DNA from: Triplophysa rosa
Lineage: Eukaryota > Chordata > Actinopteri > Cypriniformes > Nemacheilidae
DNA length: 64,000 nucleotides
Reading direction: 5' to 3'
NCBI RefSeq assembly: GCF_024868665.1
Contig: NC_079901.1
Location: 8,570,892 to 8,634,891 of the forward strand
The notes below the pieces were generated by a model. That model was not told where the DNA came from. It worked only from the letters and a program-made list of their open reading frames with translations, and did not search any database. Each line of letters begins with the position of its first letter. The stretch's first letter is position 1. This document shows positions 48,563 to 61,383 of the stretch, one piece after another. The translations under genes were made by a program, and so were the position numbers.

Positions 48563-48800
48563 CTGTGTTCTTAAATCATCTCGTGAATCGCAGCGCTATT
48601 GTTGGCGATCACTGATCTCTATTTACAAACTAAAACAAGTAAAGTCTGTCAAAAGCAATGAAGTGAAGGTTCTCAAACAATGAGAGTCGTTCGCTGTTTG
48701 TAAAGTCAAAAAGATCCTGACCTGCACGAGTTCCTTGTGTACTATAAGCGGCTCGGTATGTGGTCACGTGACCAGACTCAACAACGTAACCTATAGGAAA
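48563..48800 (-). promoter_or_regulatory. Candidate pld3 promoter with alternative first exons
   Basis: Two possible non-coding first-exon donors read on the minus strand: GTGCAG|GTCAGG at 48722 and ACACAG|GTAACG at 48563. Just upstream of the first lie a TATA-like CTTATAGTAC (near 48745) and the palindromic E-box at 48762-48773. Position and orientation suit pld3. Confidence 0.5.
48762..48773. promoter_or_regulatory. CLEAR-type E-box palindrome GGTCACGTGACC
   Basis: It contains the full TFEB/TFE3 consensus GTCACGTGAC, which controls many lysosomal genes. It lies about 40 bp upstream of the proposed pld3 first-exon donor. The identical 12-mer fills the minisatellite at 4922-5207. Function is inferred from the motif and the lysosomal role of PLD3. 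Confidence 0.6.
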
Positions 48801-51800
48801 AGGGCAAAGACGTGACGTATGTGAGGATATGTTTACAACATTACACCTTGTAGACCCTTGTCAGTTATGTTGCGTAATAGTTAATTTGTAGTATTAATGT
48901 CTGTATTTTTGTAGCGCATAGATCATGTTAGGAGCGACACATGCTTAATAATGGACAATAAAAGTCTTTTCAGTTTTTGGTAATTTCTCTTGTATTGTTA
49001 AAGACATAGAGGGTTATTATTTTAGTATTGCCATTTTTAAAAATCTCAATAAAATGGTGCCTAACTGCTGAAATTATTTGTAAGAATTATATTGTCTTTT
49101 TATAATATTTTAATTATTAGCATAATTGAATTTTGGGGCAATACTGTTCAATTATTATTTAGCAATTATTATTTATCAGTTTTCGAGTCCCCCGGAAACA
49201 CTTCCGTTGTCGTTTGTGGTACTTGCAGCGCGTTTCTGTATTTGTTTGTGTTGCGAGAATTTGCAGGGCATGTGTCGCCAAACTAATGAAGATGCTTTCT
49301 GAATTTGCTGGTGTTTTTTCGGTTTGCATGTGTTTTCTTCCGTTGCAGCGCGGTGACACCTAGCGGCCTCCGTTATCAGGGAATATTTCGAACCTTGTCA
49401 TCAAGCTGTGATCTCAATATGTGTAAGTATATGAATATCCATCAATAGGGCAGGTGAATAGCCTACTACTATGTGCCATGCAGTCATTTCAGCCAGCGAC
49501 AAAGGTTTCACCAGGAGAGGGTGATGTAGGACTACACTTCACTTAAAGTACAGTAATTGCTTAAAAGTTAAATGCACATACACCAACAATTTAGTCTGTG
49601 ATGCCGCTGCATGTGGTGGAGAAGCAGATATAGGAATTTCATTCTTAATGAAATGTTCAGCCAAGTTTATAAGACATTATAAGAGCGCATGTGTGTCATT
49701 AACGATTTTTGCCAAAACTGTGGTAGGCATAATTTTTAAATAAATGTTTTTCTTTTCATCTTTTCTTTTCTTTTACGAAATGTGGACCTTATTAAGTAAT
49801 GTCTTCCGAAATGCTAAGCAAACGCCTAAAATTACAATTTAAATAAGCAAATATCCCATAGTTGAGTGTTTTAGTGCGCGTGCAGACCGGTATATCTGCC
49901 CTCGGGCATTGCGGCAGTTATGAGAGAATCAGGAAGCTGTCGGCTGTCCAGGATGCAGTCAGGTGTCTATCCTTAAAAGAAAAAAATGACTTCCAGTTAC
50001 TATCGGGTCGTCGGAGAACTACCCTTATTTTTCCTTACGCTTTTAAAAATGGTGTATTTTTGTCTTTCCAGAGTAGCCCTTAAGCTCTACCGAGACAAAC
50101 AAACATATCTGTTCAACTGAATAGAAAATTATAGTTGTGTTTATCCGAAATGCATTGTATCCTGCTCAGCTTTAATGAACGTTTCTCGTAATTCTGGTAA
50201 TCAAAAACGTTTCCCAACCACATATAGGTCTATTTATAAGAATGTTAGCTTTATATTACAACATTTTTATGATCCACATCCTGCTTTAATTGAATATCAT
50301 AAGCTCAGAATTAGGAATTTGTAATGTCTTCGTGGCCAAATTAAAACCAGACTCAGAATTGGCAAATAATAGCATAACACAAATCTTTATTAAAGATTTC
50401 TAAAATTATATTCCTGTTGTAAATTTAATTTGAAAGTAGGCCTATATTTAAATGTACTGATACAACTTTTGCTAAATCTTTAATTGTCAGTTGATAGCCT
50501 AGCATGAAATGTCATGTAAACATTAAAATAATGTAAAAAGTAATTAGCCTACTTTGTACATTTTATAAAGAACCCTCACAAATGATTCTCCCACAGGGAC
50601 ATAATAAAACAGGTTGTTGTCTTTACACCTGTTGGTGCCATAAGAGCTTTAACCATCTATGACATGTCTATTTGTATCACAGGGAGCGACTGATGTGTGT
50701 ACATTACAGCAGGTTACTTCATTAGAATATGCACCTATGTAAGCAGACACTTTACACAAGTGGAAGAAACGTAAGTGAGCTTTAAAACCACCGTGTTTAG
50801 TAGTGCGTTTTGAAAAAATGTATAGAGATTTTAAGCAAATACAAGCTTCTTAAAACGAATCATACCAAGCCATTATCTGTTTATTCCACATACTGTGCTT
50901 TTAATGGAAGAGTGTAATTATATACAAGTTTAAATATTGTGGAGAATCCCTCATAATGCCTGCGTTTTCCTGTCTCAGGTTTCACTCACCTGTACACATC
51001 ATAAACCCAGGTTAGTTATTTCCCACCTGCCCATATGCTTTTACCTGTTCTGAAACCCAAGCTGTTGTAAACCAGCCTTCCATAATCCAAAACTTATGCA
51101 ATTTCCTGCCAGATGAAAGGACACTTTAAAAACATACTTTATTGGCATATACTGTATGTTCCCCTCCACCCTGCCTTTGGAAATCTCCTTCAAACAGCGC
51201 GCGCCTGTTGAAGAGAGCAGAACTGTTTGCTCTCTGGGTCGGTATCTCTGATAAATGTTACCTGGTCCAGGTATGTTCTACAAAGTACCATAATAGAAAG
51301 ACTCAAGTGTGGTGGGGTGAAATCAGCATGAAAGCACATTAAACATGCACACATGCACACACAGGTTGGTGTAAATGTTGACCCAGAGTGATTGTAGGCA
51401 TGTGTTGTTAGATGTGTCAGATACAGGGGAAACTCTTCACCTTTGCGTGTTTGTCTTCAGTCTTTTTCTGCTAGTGTGAACAGGGAAACGAGAGAAGCCT
51501 ATACGTCTCTGAGCACCCAAACACGGAAGTAACCAGGACACACCCGGGGTCATAAAGTGTGGCAAAGGGCCAAACCTTTGGATCGCAGATAGGTAGGCAA
51601 TACCTGAAGCACAACTCCTGGTAAATGAACAATAGTTCAAAAGAATAGAGAGATTAATGCGTTAATGTTAGAAAGGTTATAAGCATTACTCTCTCATATG
51701 ACACGAAATACAGCAGCCTATACATTTCTTATCCTTTTCGTATGACCTGCATTGTATATGTGATGTTGTAACGCAGTCTTGTTTTTTTATTAAATATGAC

Positions 51801-52660
51801 ACTAATATTTTACTTTTTTTTTTTTCTTTCTTTATAATATTGATATTTTTTTAATCATTGAACAAACTGTTTCAAAAACGTACGGACTAAATACAAATGC
51901 TGTACATGTTGCGGATGGTAACCAGCCCACATTTAAGCTCTTGAAATGTTTCGGGCTCTTTAAATGTGGCTGTGAAATAACTTGCACATCAGGTTGGTGC
52001 ATTGGCCACAGAGATCTGCACCTGCCTCATCTCTGACCAGGATGCGGTTTTTGAATTGCCGACTATTGTCAAAGTCACATTGCGTGGAAAAGCTCAGACA
52101 CAACGTGTACACGCCCGCTGCATTTATATTACACAGCCTCTGGCGGCCTCGCCCTTCCCAATACACTTTAAATCTAGTTTATCTCCTACAGTCATGTTCT
52201 CACGGCTGAGATGTTTGAGCCAGACCTTCATTAAAAGCATTATTATAATGTATGATGCCTAATAAGATTTGATGCTTTTGTTTGAGTGTGGTTTGTGACA
52301 ACATATTACCCCTGTTCGTTTAATTCAATATTAAAATGAATCTAAATTCAATTGGAAAAAAAAACTCTTCTGGAAGTATTTTTTCTTTGAGCTGTAATAT
52401 GCTGCACACCCTGTCTAACATGTAAATGCATTATACAATCAACCTTCATTTATATTCATATGAACTGAATGAGATCGAGGGGCAGAACTTTAAGACCTCA
52501 GGTCAACTTTTCTGTTTACACGGGTCGAACTACTAGAGCATTCAACAAATGTTTACTGGCTTACTTGAAGCCAAATTAAAATGCTGAAAAAAATACAATA
52601 AATTATTCTCAATGGAAAAATGAGCAGACTTGTAAAATTGTCATAATGACACAAAAAATT
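48801..52660. other. Intergenic, no gene recognised
   Basis: AT-rich with no exon pattern that I can support. A GC-richer patch near 49190-49380 ('tccgttgcagcgcggtgaca') may be part of a dispersed repeat. No ORF with family resemblance is present. Confidence 0.5.
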
Positions 52661-52669
52661 GATGGTTAA

Positions 52670-52857
52670 ACTTAAAAAAATTGTTACCTGGTTGCCTGGT
52701 TAAATTCAACTTAAAAATGAATGATAAAAAATAAAAATATTAGTCAACTCAACGAGAAATTCACTAAGTTAACTAATATTTTTAAGTTCAATTAACTTTT
52801 AAGACAACAATTTTTAGGCTGAACCAACAAAAAACAACAATTTTTTTTACAGTGCAC
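52670..52857. mobile_element. MITE fragment with 'ttttacagtg' end
   Basis: The interior 'aaaaaattgttacctggttg' and 'accaacaaaaaacaacaatt' leads to the right end 'tttttttttacagtgcac'. It resembles the CACTGTAAAAA-ended family. The left end is unclear. Confidence 0.5.
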
Positions 52858-52897
52858 CTATATATCTTTAAAATTGTTTTTCGGGAACAGACTGCAG

Positions 52898-53218
52898 CAC
52901 TGTCAGAAAAAAAACTTTTTTTGTTGCTCTGGTGGTACCCTGAGGTACCTTAACAAGTATACAGAACATAATATCATGTTGTTCCTTTTTGGGTACATTA
53001 TTGTGCCCTAATGACCTATTGTGTACCTCCAAAGGTACAGTTAAATCTTTTGTACCACCAATATTTAACTGGTACACAATAGGTCCTTAAGGAACACAAT
53101 AGGTAAGGTAATGTCCCCAAAAAAGGTTGTATTCCCCTTAAAGGTACACAAAGTAACCTTTATGGGTACCACTCCAGCGACAGAAAGGTAAAATTTTTAA
53201 CTTTTTTTACTGACAGTG
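52898..53218. mobile_element. 321-bp MITE with CACTGTCAG ends
   Basis: Left 'cactgtcagaaaaaaaac' is mirrored by right 'ttttttactgacagtg'. The interior is a patchwork of 'aaggtac' and 'gtacct' repeats (for example 'gggtacattattgtgcccta'). Non-coding. Confidence 0.85.
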
Positions 53219-54007
53219 TGGACTTGGTGACCCCAGTATGAGCATTGATGTGTGGGTGAAAGAAACTGCAAGAAATAGTTTTTTGACAGTTTGTTCACTG
53301 AGGTGAAGGCTACAGAAGATGGGTCATTATGGAATGCTGGGGGCGGCGAGAGGGTATAGTGAGGGGGGATTGTTGGGGGGGTTAAAGGTGTATAGAGTGG
53401 CATAAGTGACTCATTAACCCATGGAACAAGGACGGTGTTCGGGAAGAGGTGGTTATTGATCCAAACTTCTGCGTGTAGCCCACTCTCATGTGTCACAAAC
53501 TGTGGCAGAGTATGATAAGCTAAAATTGGGTAAAAGAGTATCTCAGATGTAGAAAACTTGCACTGTGTTTTTAATTTTAATCAGTTATACATTCCCAATG
53601 AAAAACTGTATTGATCAGAGGTTGCTTAGGTTTAAGAATCAGTTTCTCCTAAAATGGTTTGGGAGAAATACAAATAGCAACAAACTTGAAATTTGTTTAA
53701 ACGAATGGAGGTTGTATAGGTAAATTTTAGTTGGATTTGTGTAAATTTAACGAGTTTATATTGAAATCTTATCAATAATAATATTGACTTTTGATTGAAG
53801 GATTAGCCAAGCTGAGCTCAATTAGTGACATATTGCTGAGATCTGGTCTGAACCTCCAATGGAGACAATCATGAGGTTTCTATATTTTTTTATGTAAAAA
53901 AAGTTTTAGAGTTAAGAGTTAAAAAGAGTTAAGCAGAAGTTTCCATTTGCTCTCCCTTTAATCTCATTGATGTCTAGGACAAATAATTGAAAGGGGTTGG
54001 TTCCGAA
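53219..54007. other. Intergenic, nothing recognised
   Basis: Unique-looking AT-rich DNA with a G-rich patch near 53335-53385. No gene seen. Confidence 0.5.
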
Positions 54008-54200
54008 AAGGAAACGTCTTTCCTTATTTACTCATGTTATTCAAAACCAGTATGACTTTCTTCTGCAATCAGAAGGACGTTGGTAGCCAAACAACACTGG
54101 AACCCATTATATAAACACAAAACCACAGAGACATTTCTCAAAATATCTTCTTTTGGGTTTCACAGAAGAAAGAGTCACACACAGGTTTTGAATGACATGA
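54008..54200. mobile_element. Shortened palindromic MITE (family A)
   Basis: 'ccagtatgactttcttctgc' is mirrored by 'cagaagaaagagtcacacac', with 'tctcaaaatatcttcttttg' internal. The outer ends are eroded. Confidence 0.7.
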
Positions 54201-55659
54201 AGAAAGAATAGTTGATGTTAATGTGTGACACTGGATCAGGAATGATGCATTTTACACAGATGAAACTTCTCTTGTCTCTTAGTAACGTCAGATTGCTGAA
54301 ATCTCTAAAACACCTCCTCCAATCCTCACTGTTTTGTGGTTGTTCTCTCTTCCCCCTCTGCCCGGTTATGTCTAGTCTTATCAGCAGTCGTCCTTGGCCC
54401 CCACACCTGTGACAGAGGGCCACAGCTAAGCGCCAGGCTACTTATTAACCAGTATTTCCTCCTGCACAACAGACACAGCTGAATTTGGAAGCCGCACGCT
54501 CACACCAGGCCATCAGTCTGGGCCTCGGCCACTGAGCACTCATGGGATTTGGGTCAGAGTGCAGGCCCAGCAGGGTTATATATACCTTTGATAATATTCT
54601 TAGAATAAATCAACTCAGGATGGGTTTCAGATTGAACGACCGTCATAAAATTATTAGAATGTTTTATTTTATGAGGTAAAGCCTGATGGTCGCCGTTGGG
54701 ATTGTGGTCTTGACTACAAATCTAATTTGAATAGGTTTTGGTGATACCTGATCATTTGTGTATTGTAGATGTTATGCTGCGCTCTCACTAATTGACCGGA
54801 CAGCAATACTATTAAAACGTCACAGTACCCCTCACTGACCCGTCTTGCAAGTCAAGTTTTCTCACAAACGTCTTCGTTTTTTTACTTCCTGAAGGAATGT
54901 TGCCATAGCAGTGTTAGAATGTAATGCTTTTGTTGGGTGGAGCTCAGAAATGGTCATTACAGAAAGATCCTTCATCTTACCTGCCGGGGGGTTTGCGCTC
55001 AGAACCGAGACCTGACCAATCATTAATAAAGATGGTATGTGACTGTGTTATCAGTTGGCTTTGGTCCAGGTCACTGAGTGGAGACCGAAAGAGTGTTATC
55101 TGTCCAAGGTGGACGACACAAGCACCTCTTAACCTCTTTAACTTTCACAATAAATGCTCAAGAGAACACTTAGCAGAACCAGAGGTCGCCCAATAAATTT
55201 TAGTTGGTGAACCATCATTTGCATGTTTTGAACGTTGCACTTCAGAAATCGCTCTTAAACGTGTTCATTTGCATGAGTTCTGACTCTTCGTGTTGGGTTT
55301 GGATCATTTAAATGGACAAAATAATCAATGGATTATCAAGAACAACATTCAGAAAAGAACAGCCGTTGTTTTTCTTTGTAAAGATCATACATTGGAAACA
55401 TAGACTTCAAAGGCTGGAAACTGGAATATTGTGTGCGGCTCAATAAAAATGTAGGGGACTGATTTGTATCTCACCCTGTTGAACAAAGCCAGTTACAAGA
55501 TAAATAAAAAATAAAAGGAACGGGAAGAATGGGAAATAAATGAGGGTAAAATATTTTAGATCAGTTAAGTCCATCATGTAATATAAAAACGCACCAATAA
55601 GGTTTCTTTAATGTCGAAATTGTTTCTCGCATGCAGAAATTCAAATAAATAAACCAAAT
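54201..55659. other. Intergenic, nothing recognised
   Basis: No gene seen. The stretch around 54440-54560 is less AT-rich and not repeat-like, and could be a conserved non-coding element; that cannot be judged without comparison. Confidence 0.4.
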
Positions 55660-55908
55660 TAAGAGCTGTTTATGACTTTTTTATTCAGAACACAAAATAA
55701 GATATTTTGAGAAATGGTTTTGTGTCCATACAATGGATGTCAATAGGGGCCAATCAATGGGTACGCCATTGTTTGGTTAACAACATTCTTCAAAATATCG
55801 TTTGTGTTCTGCAGTAGAAAGAAAGTCACACAGGTTTGAAATAACAAGATGGTGAGTTAATGATAAAATAATTTTCATTTTCATTTTGGGGTGAACTATC
55901 CCTTTCAA
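55660..55908. mobile_element. Palindromic MITE (family A)
   Basis: 'cagaacacaaaataagatat' is mirrored by 'ttcaaaatatcgtttgtgtt', with the right end 'ttttggggtgaactatccct'. Confidence 0.8.
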
Positions 55909-55935
55909 TCAAAAAATTTCTGAGATCTCCATTAA

Positions 55936-56309
55936 AGGTGCTGTGTGTCATTTTTTGGAGGATCTATTGACAGAAATACATAATTATGTCTTCAGAGTAT
56001 AAAGACCTTACATAATGAAGAGTTATGTTTTTATTACCTTAGAATGAGTTATTTCTATCTACATACATCTAGGCGGGTTCCCCTACATGGAATTCGCAGT
56101 GTTGTTTCTACAGTAGCCCTAAACAGGCAAACTGCTCAGAGTGCTTTTCGTAAATACTACTTTGGCAAAGAAGCAAAAATGTGATGACATCTTAGTTGTG
56201 TGTCAGCCACCGTAGTGCTTCGAAAGGGAGTGTGGAACGGTGGAGTGAGCCGTTGGTTGCAATTCCCAACCTCACCACTAGATGCTGCTAAATTGTATAC
56301 ACTGGACCT
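55936..56309. mobile_element. 374-bp TTAA-flanked element with AGGT ends
   Basis: TTAA at 55932-55935 and 56310-56313. The ends AGGTGCTGTGTGTC and (complement) AGGTCCAGTGTATA are partly matched. Non-coding interior. Confidence 0.75.
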
Positions 56310-56313
56310 TTAA

Positions 56314-56864
56314 GCTTCCTTATATGAAAAGGCAACCCACAGGCAATACGTTTTTCATTCCTCTGGGCTGCATTTCTCAATGTAGTCAAATATTCTGAGT
56401 GACATTCCCGTATCATTCCAAGACTATTTTTGTGGTTGTTTCTGTGGAACTCTCTGTATTAGTTAGTGCCCTGCCCCTTATCAAACATAAATCTATGTCT
56501 GGCTGAAACATCTCGACTTGTTCCAGTCGATCACCTTCCATCAGGTACCGTGAAGAGAAGCACAGGAGTGTTCTGAAAGAGCCAAATGCCGCAGTCTGTT
56601 TAAAAGACTAAACTGTTGGGGATGCCAAAACTCAAAACTCATTTTACAGTGGCGCTTTGTTCCTCTGGTTGAGTTGATGTTATTCCTGGTTAACATCATC
56701 CATCTACTACATTATTTTCTTTCCCATTGATGAACGATTTTGTGCATCAAATGGGAAAACTGGTTATTCAAACATTTATTAGAGAGTCAACACTGTTGCT
56801 TTGGCCAAGCTGTTTCACACGTATAATGTGGCAGTTGTAGTTTATTCATCTTTGATAGTATGTT
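56314..56864. other. Intergenic, nothing recognised
   Basis: No gene or clear repeat structure seen. Confidence 0.5.
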
Positions 56865-58344
56865 GCTGTAGATTTAGCAGCACATTACTGTGAAAATGCA
56901 CAGTACAATACCGCATTTCTACATTACAGTAAAATACTGCAGTTTGTAATGCATTTTGGGTCATTTTGATTGAGCGGGAAAATTTTACAGTAAATCTTGA
57001 TCTTGCTGTAACCTTGCTGTAGCCTTGCTGTAATATGCATGGCAATAATACAGGATTGCTGTAAACCGCGAAAGTGCCCCACCCATCGTCAAGTCACACA
57101 GAGCACAACTCCTTTCTGCAGCTGAAGGAGGACGTTAGATTTCTGGTAGTTCGGTAAATTTGGTTCATTTTATGTGTTTCATGCAAACTTATATCATTTA
57201 GTTTTAGTATTTTGCACAATAGTTTGTCACGGTATTGTTTTAAATGTGGACTGAGACAGAAAAGTTTACCAATGAAAGTTGCAATCTCCCTCAGTGTTAG
57301 GTGTATATCTGCTGCTTAAACCCGCTTTTCACATCTTAATCAATGGATATAGGGTTATTTTAACCAAATGAGGGTTTATTTTCTGTCGAATTGTTTGAAG
57401 TGTGTTTACAAAGGTAAGCAAGGTAAAATTAATGTATTTGTTATTGGATAAATGCCTGCTCCTTTTAAATGTAAAAAAAATACTGTTTGGATATATGTAC
57501 ATATATTTTCAGTAACACTTACAATAAGGTTCCATTTTTTAACAGTATTCATCTTAATACATTTCAGCATTTGCTAATACATTTTTAAACAAATTTGTCT
57601 CTGTTCACATTAGTTTATGCACAATGAATATGTATTAACTAACATATTATTAAAGCTATAAAATATTGTTCTTTGTTAGTTCATAGTAGCTAAAGCATTA
57701 ACAAATGTTAAATAAAACCTTATAGTAAAGCATTAATGAATTTTCTTTCACCATTTCCTGCACAATTTGTACTTATTTCTAAGGCTTACATATTTTGTTA
57801 TATGTGTCTTTTTGTGTTACAGTCTGACCATTGCTTGTTTAGCTGGATTGGGTCATCTGTTATGTTCCCAGGCAAGTCATCCCTGGTTAAGGATGTCTAG
57901 CTACGACTGCAAGTCATGCAGTTTCTCGACTACATTTCAATGAAATGATTTAATAAAAATATTTTTGATACAAACATTGCTTGGATTGCCTTTTGATTCA
58001 TAATGTAATTCTGAAGTATAGTAGTTTTACAATATTAACAACTATAGATTTATATACTTAACTACTCATAATATATAATATTATTTGTAATTATTGCAAT
58101 AAGTAATAATTAGTAGTAATGTGTCAATATAGGTATTACAGTAAATTACAGTATTATAAAAATGCAGTACAAATAGACCAAAATACAAAAATACAGTAAA
58201 GTACCGTTTTGTAGCTATACAGTAATATTTTGTGTACTGTATAATCTATTACAGTACAGGTACTGTAAATTGAAATACAGTAACTTGCTGGCAACCGTGC
58301 TGCCAGTAACTTACTGTAAAAATACAGGGAAATCGTTAACAGTG
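56865..58344. mobile_element. Remnants of a 'tacagtaa'-rich DNA transposon
   Basis: The right end (58130-58344) is dense in 'tacagtaa' and 'ttactgtaaaa' motifs and ends 'gaaatcgttaacagtg', an abundant fish DNA-element terminus. Related motif-rich sequence lies at 56865-57060. Whether the DNA between them belongs to one element is uncertain. Confidence 0.4.
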
Positions 58345-59569
58345 TAAATTTAGCCATCTTTGTCTCGGTGGGACTGCCAGAACAAGTGCACCTTGTCTGT
58401 ATACATTTTTGTTATCGTTAACATTTTTTCTTAATCATAATTGCACCACAGTGTTCTTGATAAGCTTTATCAGACATTTATAAGTTATGAATGAATAGTA
58501 GAATTAATGACTGATATCAACCAAATTGAGAGAATCAGTGGTGATCAATCACCATAATTGAGGAAGTTATTCAGTTCAGCAGAAAGCGATATTCCATTTG
58601 CTTTTATTTAACTGAAATTAAATGATGAAAACTTAACAACATTCACCTAAGATCAGCATCAGCAGTTTGAATTTTAGCTGGTGTCCCGCCACAAAGGTGC
58701 CTGTGCTTCTGAGAGCATAGGCTATGTGTGTTTGCATTCACGTGTGCTGAATTACATGGGCTCTTTCAAGAGCAGTAATGAGAAGTGAGGTTACACTTAC
58801 CTGACATCTCAGTGTTGGTCAGGGCAGGACTGACTCTCACACAGGCCTCTAGTTGATCTCATTAAAAGCAATCAGTCTAGTGTTTGCACAGTGGTAAAAG
58901 CTTTAAAGCAGCCCTCCTCTCCCGCTTGCCTTCCCCCTGCTCCACAGCCAGGTGTGGGTCTTTCTGTTCTCTAAACCCCTGGCGTAAGAGCTGTTATTTT
59001 ACTTTGCTTGCATGTTAATTCATTAGTACAGAAAGAGCTGTTGAAAAGAAACAAGGCAATAAATAAATGAAAGTATAGTGACTTGGTGACATTTTCAACC
59101 TTATCTCACTGGAATTCTAACTATTTTACAAGGTGGCTAAATTGTACGTTGTGAATCATACAAAGATGAAGATTTACTACTGAAGCCCCACCGCTAGCCC
59201 TTTCTCCAAACCTAAAGTCACTGGCGCGAAAGCAAATCGTACTAAAATGTATGAATGATATCGCACAAATTCATACGAATCAGGCAAAATTTGCTACCTC
59301 GTAAAATACCACCTCGTTGTACATATTAATTAAAACTCTCTGTGACAACCTTAAAAGATGCTAAAAGTGCATCCTGAACACAAACATTTAAAGATTTGCA
59401 TCTATATAAAGTCACGAAGAGACATCAACTCAGAAATATCAATTCTCAATTGATTTATTGTAGTTAAAATTACATCATTGATTAATGTCTGTTTGTAGAT
59501 TTACAATTTTTTAATATACATTAAAAATGCTGGTATGGTGGGTCAAACAAGACCCATATTCTAGGTTAA
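58345..59569. other. Intergenic, including a candidate conserved non-coding stretch
   Basis: No exon seen. About 58680-59000 is unique and of balanced composition, with pyrimidine-rich 'cctcctctcccgcttgcctt'. It could be an enhancer, but there is no direct evidence. Confidence 0.35.
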
Positions 59570-59800
59570 GTTAAAGGTAGTTCTTCCAAAAATGAATATT
59601 CTGTCATCATTTACTCACCCTCGTGTCTTTTCAAACCTGTATGACTTTCTTTCTTCTGCAGAACACAAAAGAAGATATTTGGAAGAATGTTGGTAACCAA
59701 ACAACATTGAACTCCATTGACTTGGATAGACATTAAACCACTGAGCCATTTCTCAAAATATCCTCTTTTGTGTTTTCAGAAGAAAGAGTCATAGGGATTG
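59570..59800. mobile_element. Palindromic MITE (family A)
   Basis: The left part 'tattctgtcatcatttactc' and 'gtatgactttctttcttctg' are classic for the family. The right part has 'tctcaaaatatcctcttttg' and 'agaagaaagagtcatagg'. The right end is eroded. Confidence 0.8.
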
Positions 59801-60745
59801 GTTGATATCCATATTTTACCCAATCATGGGTTGGAACATCCCAGCAATATTTAATATTAACCAAAAAATAGGCTTTGTAAGTGAAACCAATTTATTTTTT
59901 AGGATGTCCCGATTTCTTCATTTTCACAATACAGTCTATTTTTTATTTATTTAAATCATACTGCTTCCCTCCTCTTCATACCAAATATCAGATTCGTTCT
60001 TGAATGCTCTGTTTTGAAAGCCAAACATCTGGCCTCATTATTGTCTGTTGTAGAAGTTCTGTCCGCTACATCTAATCAACTACACAGGTGTCAATGAACA
60101 GAGCCATCTGCCTGGTGAGTGAGCAAATAGTAGGTACAATACCTACAACCTGACCAACCACTCTCTTTCTCTTCTCTATCTCTCTCTCTCCCCCTCCCTC
60201 TCTCTGTTCTCAGTCCCCTCTGTTTCTTTGGAGTGCTCAGGCATTGTATTTACCTGAGTGATCTCCCTCTATTCCCCTTCTTCATTCCATGCTGGCAGCT
60301 TTAGTCCATCTATGGTCCCACCCTTCTTCTGATAAGGCTGTAGAAACAATTACGAACACTTCGAGACTTTGTTGTTTACATCAGTTAAGAACTCTAAAAC
60401 CAACATGAAGGAAAGAAACCTGAAGCTAAACCCTCGGCTCTCCATGAAATGCTGATAATATAGAAAATACATACAGTACATACAGAGCTATCTGTCACTT
60501 GGCCTATAATATACTTCAATATTTGGCTCAAACTCAAGAAACATGTCAAACACATGTCCAGGTTGTATTTAACGTATTAATAAAAATATATATTTTGTAA
60601 TAAAATTAAGTACATTTCAGCATCTTTATAAATAGTTTCATCATTCTTCTTAGTGTAAAATAAAACATAATATTAAATATATATATATATTACTACATAT
60701 ATTCGAACTGTGCTTTTTAATAATAATAAATAAATGATAAAAAAT
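59801..60745. other. Intergenic, nothing recognised
   Basis: AT-rich, with a CT-rich run near 60175-60210 ('tctctctctccccctccctc'). No gene seen. Confidence 0.5.
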
Positions 60746-61383
60746 AGTGCTGTCAAATCGATTAATTGCAATTAATCGACTCCAAAATAAATGTTTGTGT
60801 TTATATAATATATGAGTGTGGTAAGTGTATAAATAAACAAACAAAAAATATATATTTAAGAAATATACACTGTAAAAAATGTAATTTTAAGAAATTTTAC
60901 TGTTTTATTAACAGATTTTTCGCGTATTTTTGAAATACGGTCAAAAAACATAAAATTAAAGAAAGATCAAAAAGAAACCGCAAATTCACAAGGAAAAAAT
61001 GGAATTGTAATTTAAATTTTAAATTTTTTTTGTCTATTTTCGAAATTACAAAATTACAGAAAAAGACCACAAATTTACAAGAAAAACAGATAAAACCATG
61101 TAATTTTACAGCATTGTTTTACAGAATATTTCTGGCACCCCAGCTGCCAAAATATTTATATTTCTTACGGGATTTTTTTACCGTGTGTACGTAACATAAA
61201 TTCTATGTTAATTTATGTATATTTGTGTTATATTTGTAATATATACATGTATGTGTGCGCAATTACATACGTAAACGTAAATACAAATAAATGTACACAG
61301 TACAAGCATATATGATATAAACACAAACGTTTATTTTAGAATCGATTAATTGCGATTAATCATAAATCATAAATGAACAGCAC
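60746..61383. mobile_element. DNA element with 'GCTGTCAAATCGATTAATTG' ends, interrupted
   Basis: The left 'agtgctgtcaaatcgattaa' is mirrored at the right by 'atcgattaattgcgattaat' and 'aacagcact'. A second MITE (60868-61185) is inserted inside. The same family occurs at 63100 and, truncated, at 29014. Confidence 0.75.
60868..61185. mobile_element. Nested 318-bp MITE with CACTGTAAAAAA ends
   Basis: Left 'cactgtaaaaaatgtaattt'; the right complement begins 'cacggtaaaaaaatccc'. The interior has 'gtaattttacagcattgttt'. It lies inside the 60746-61383 element and so is younger. Confidence 0.75.
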
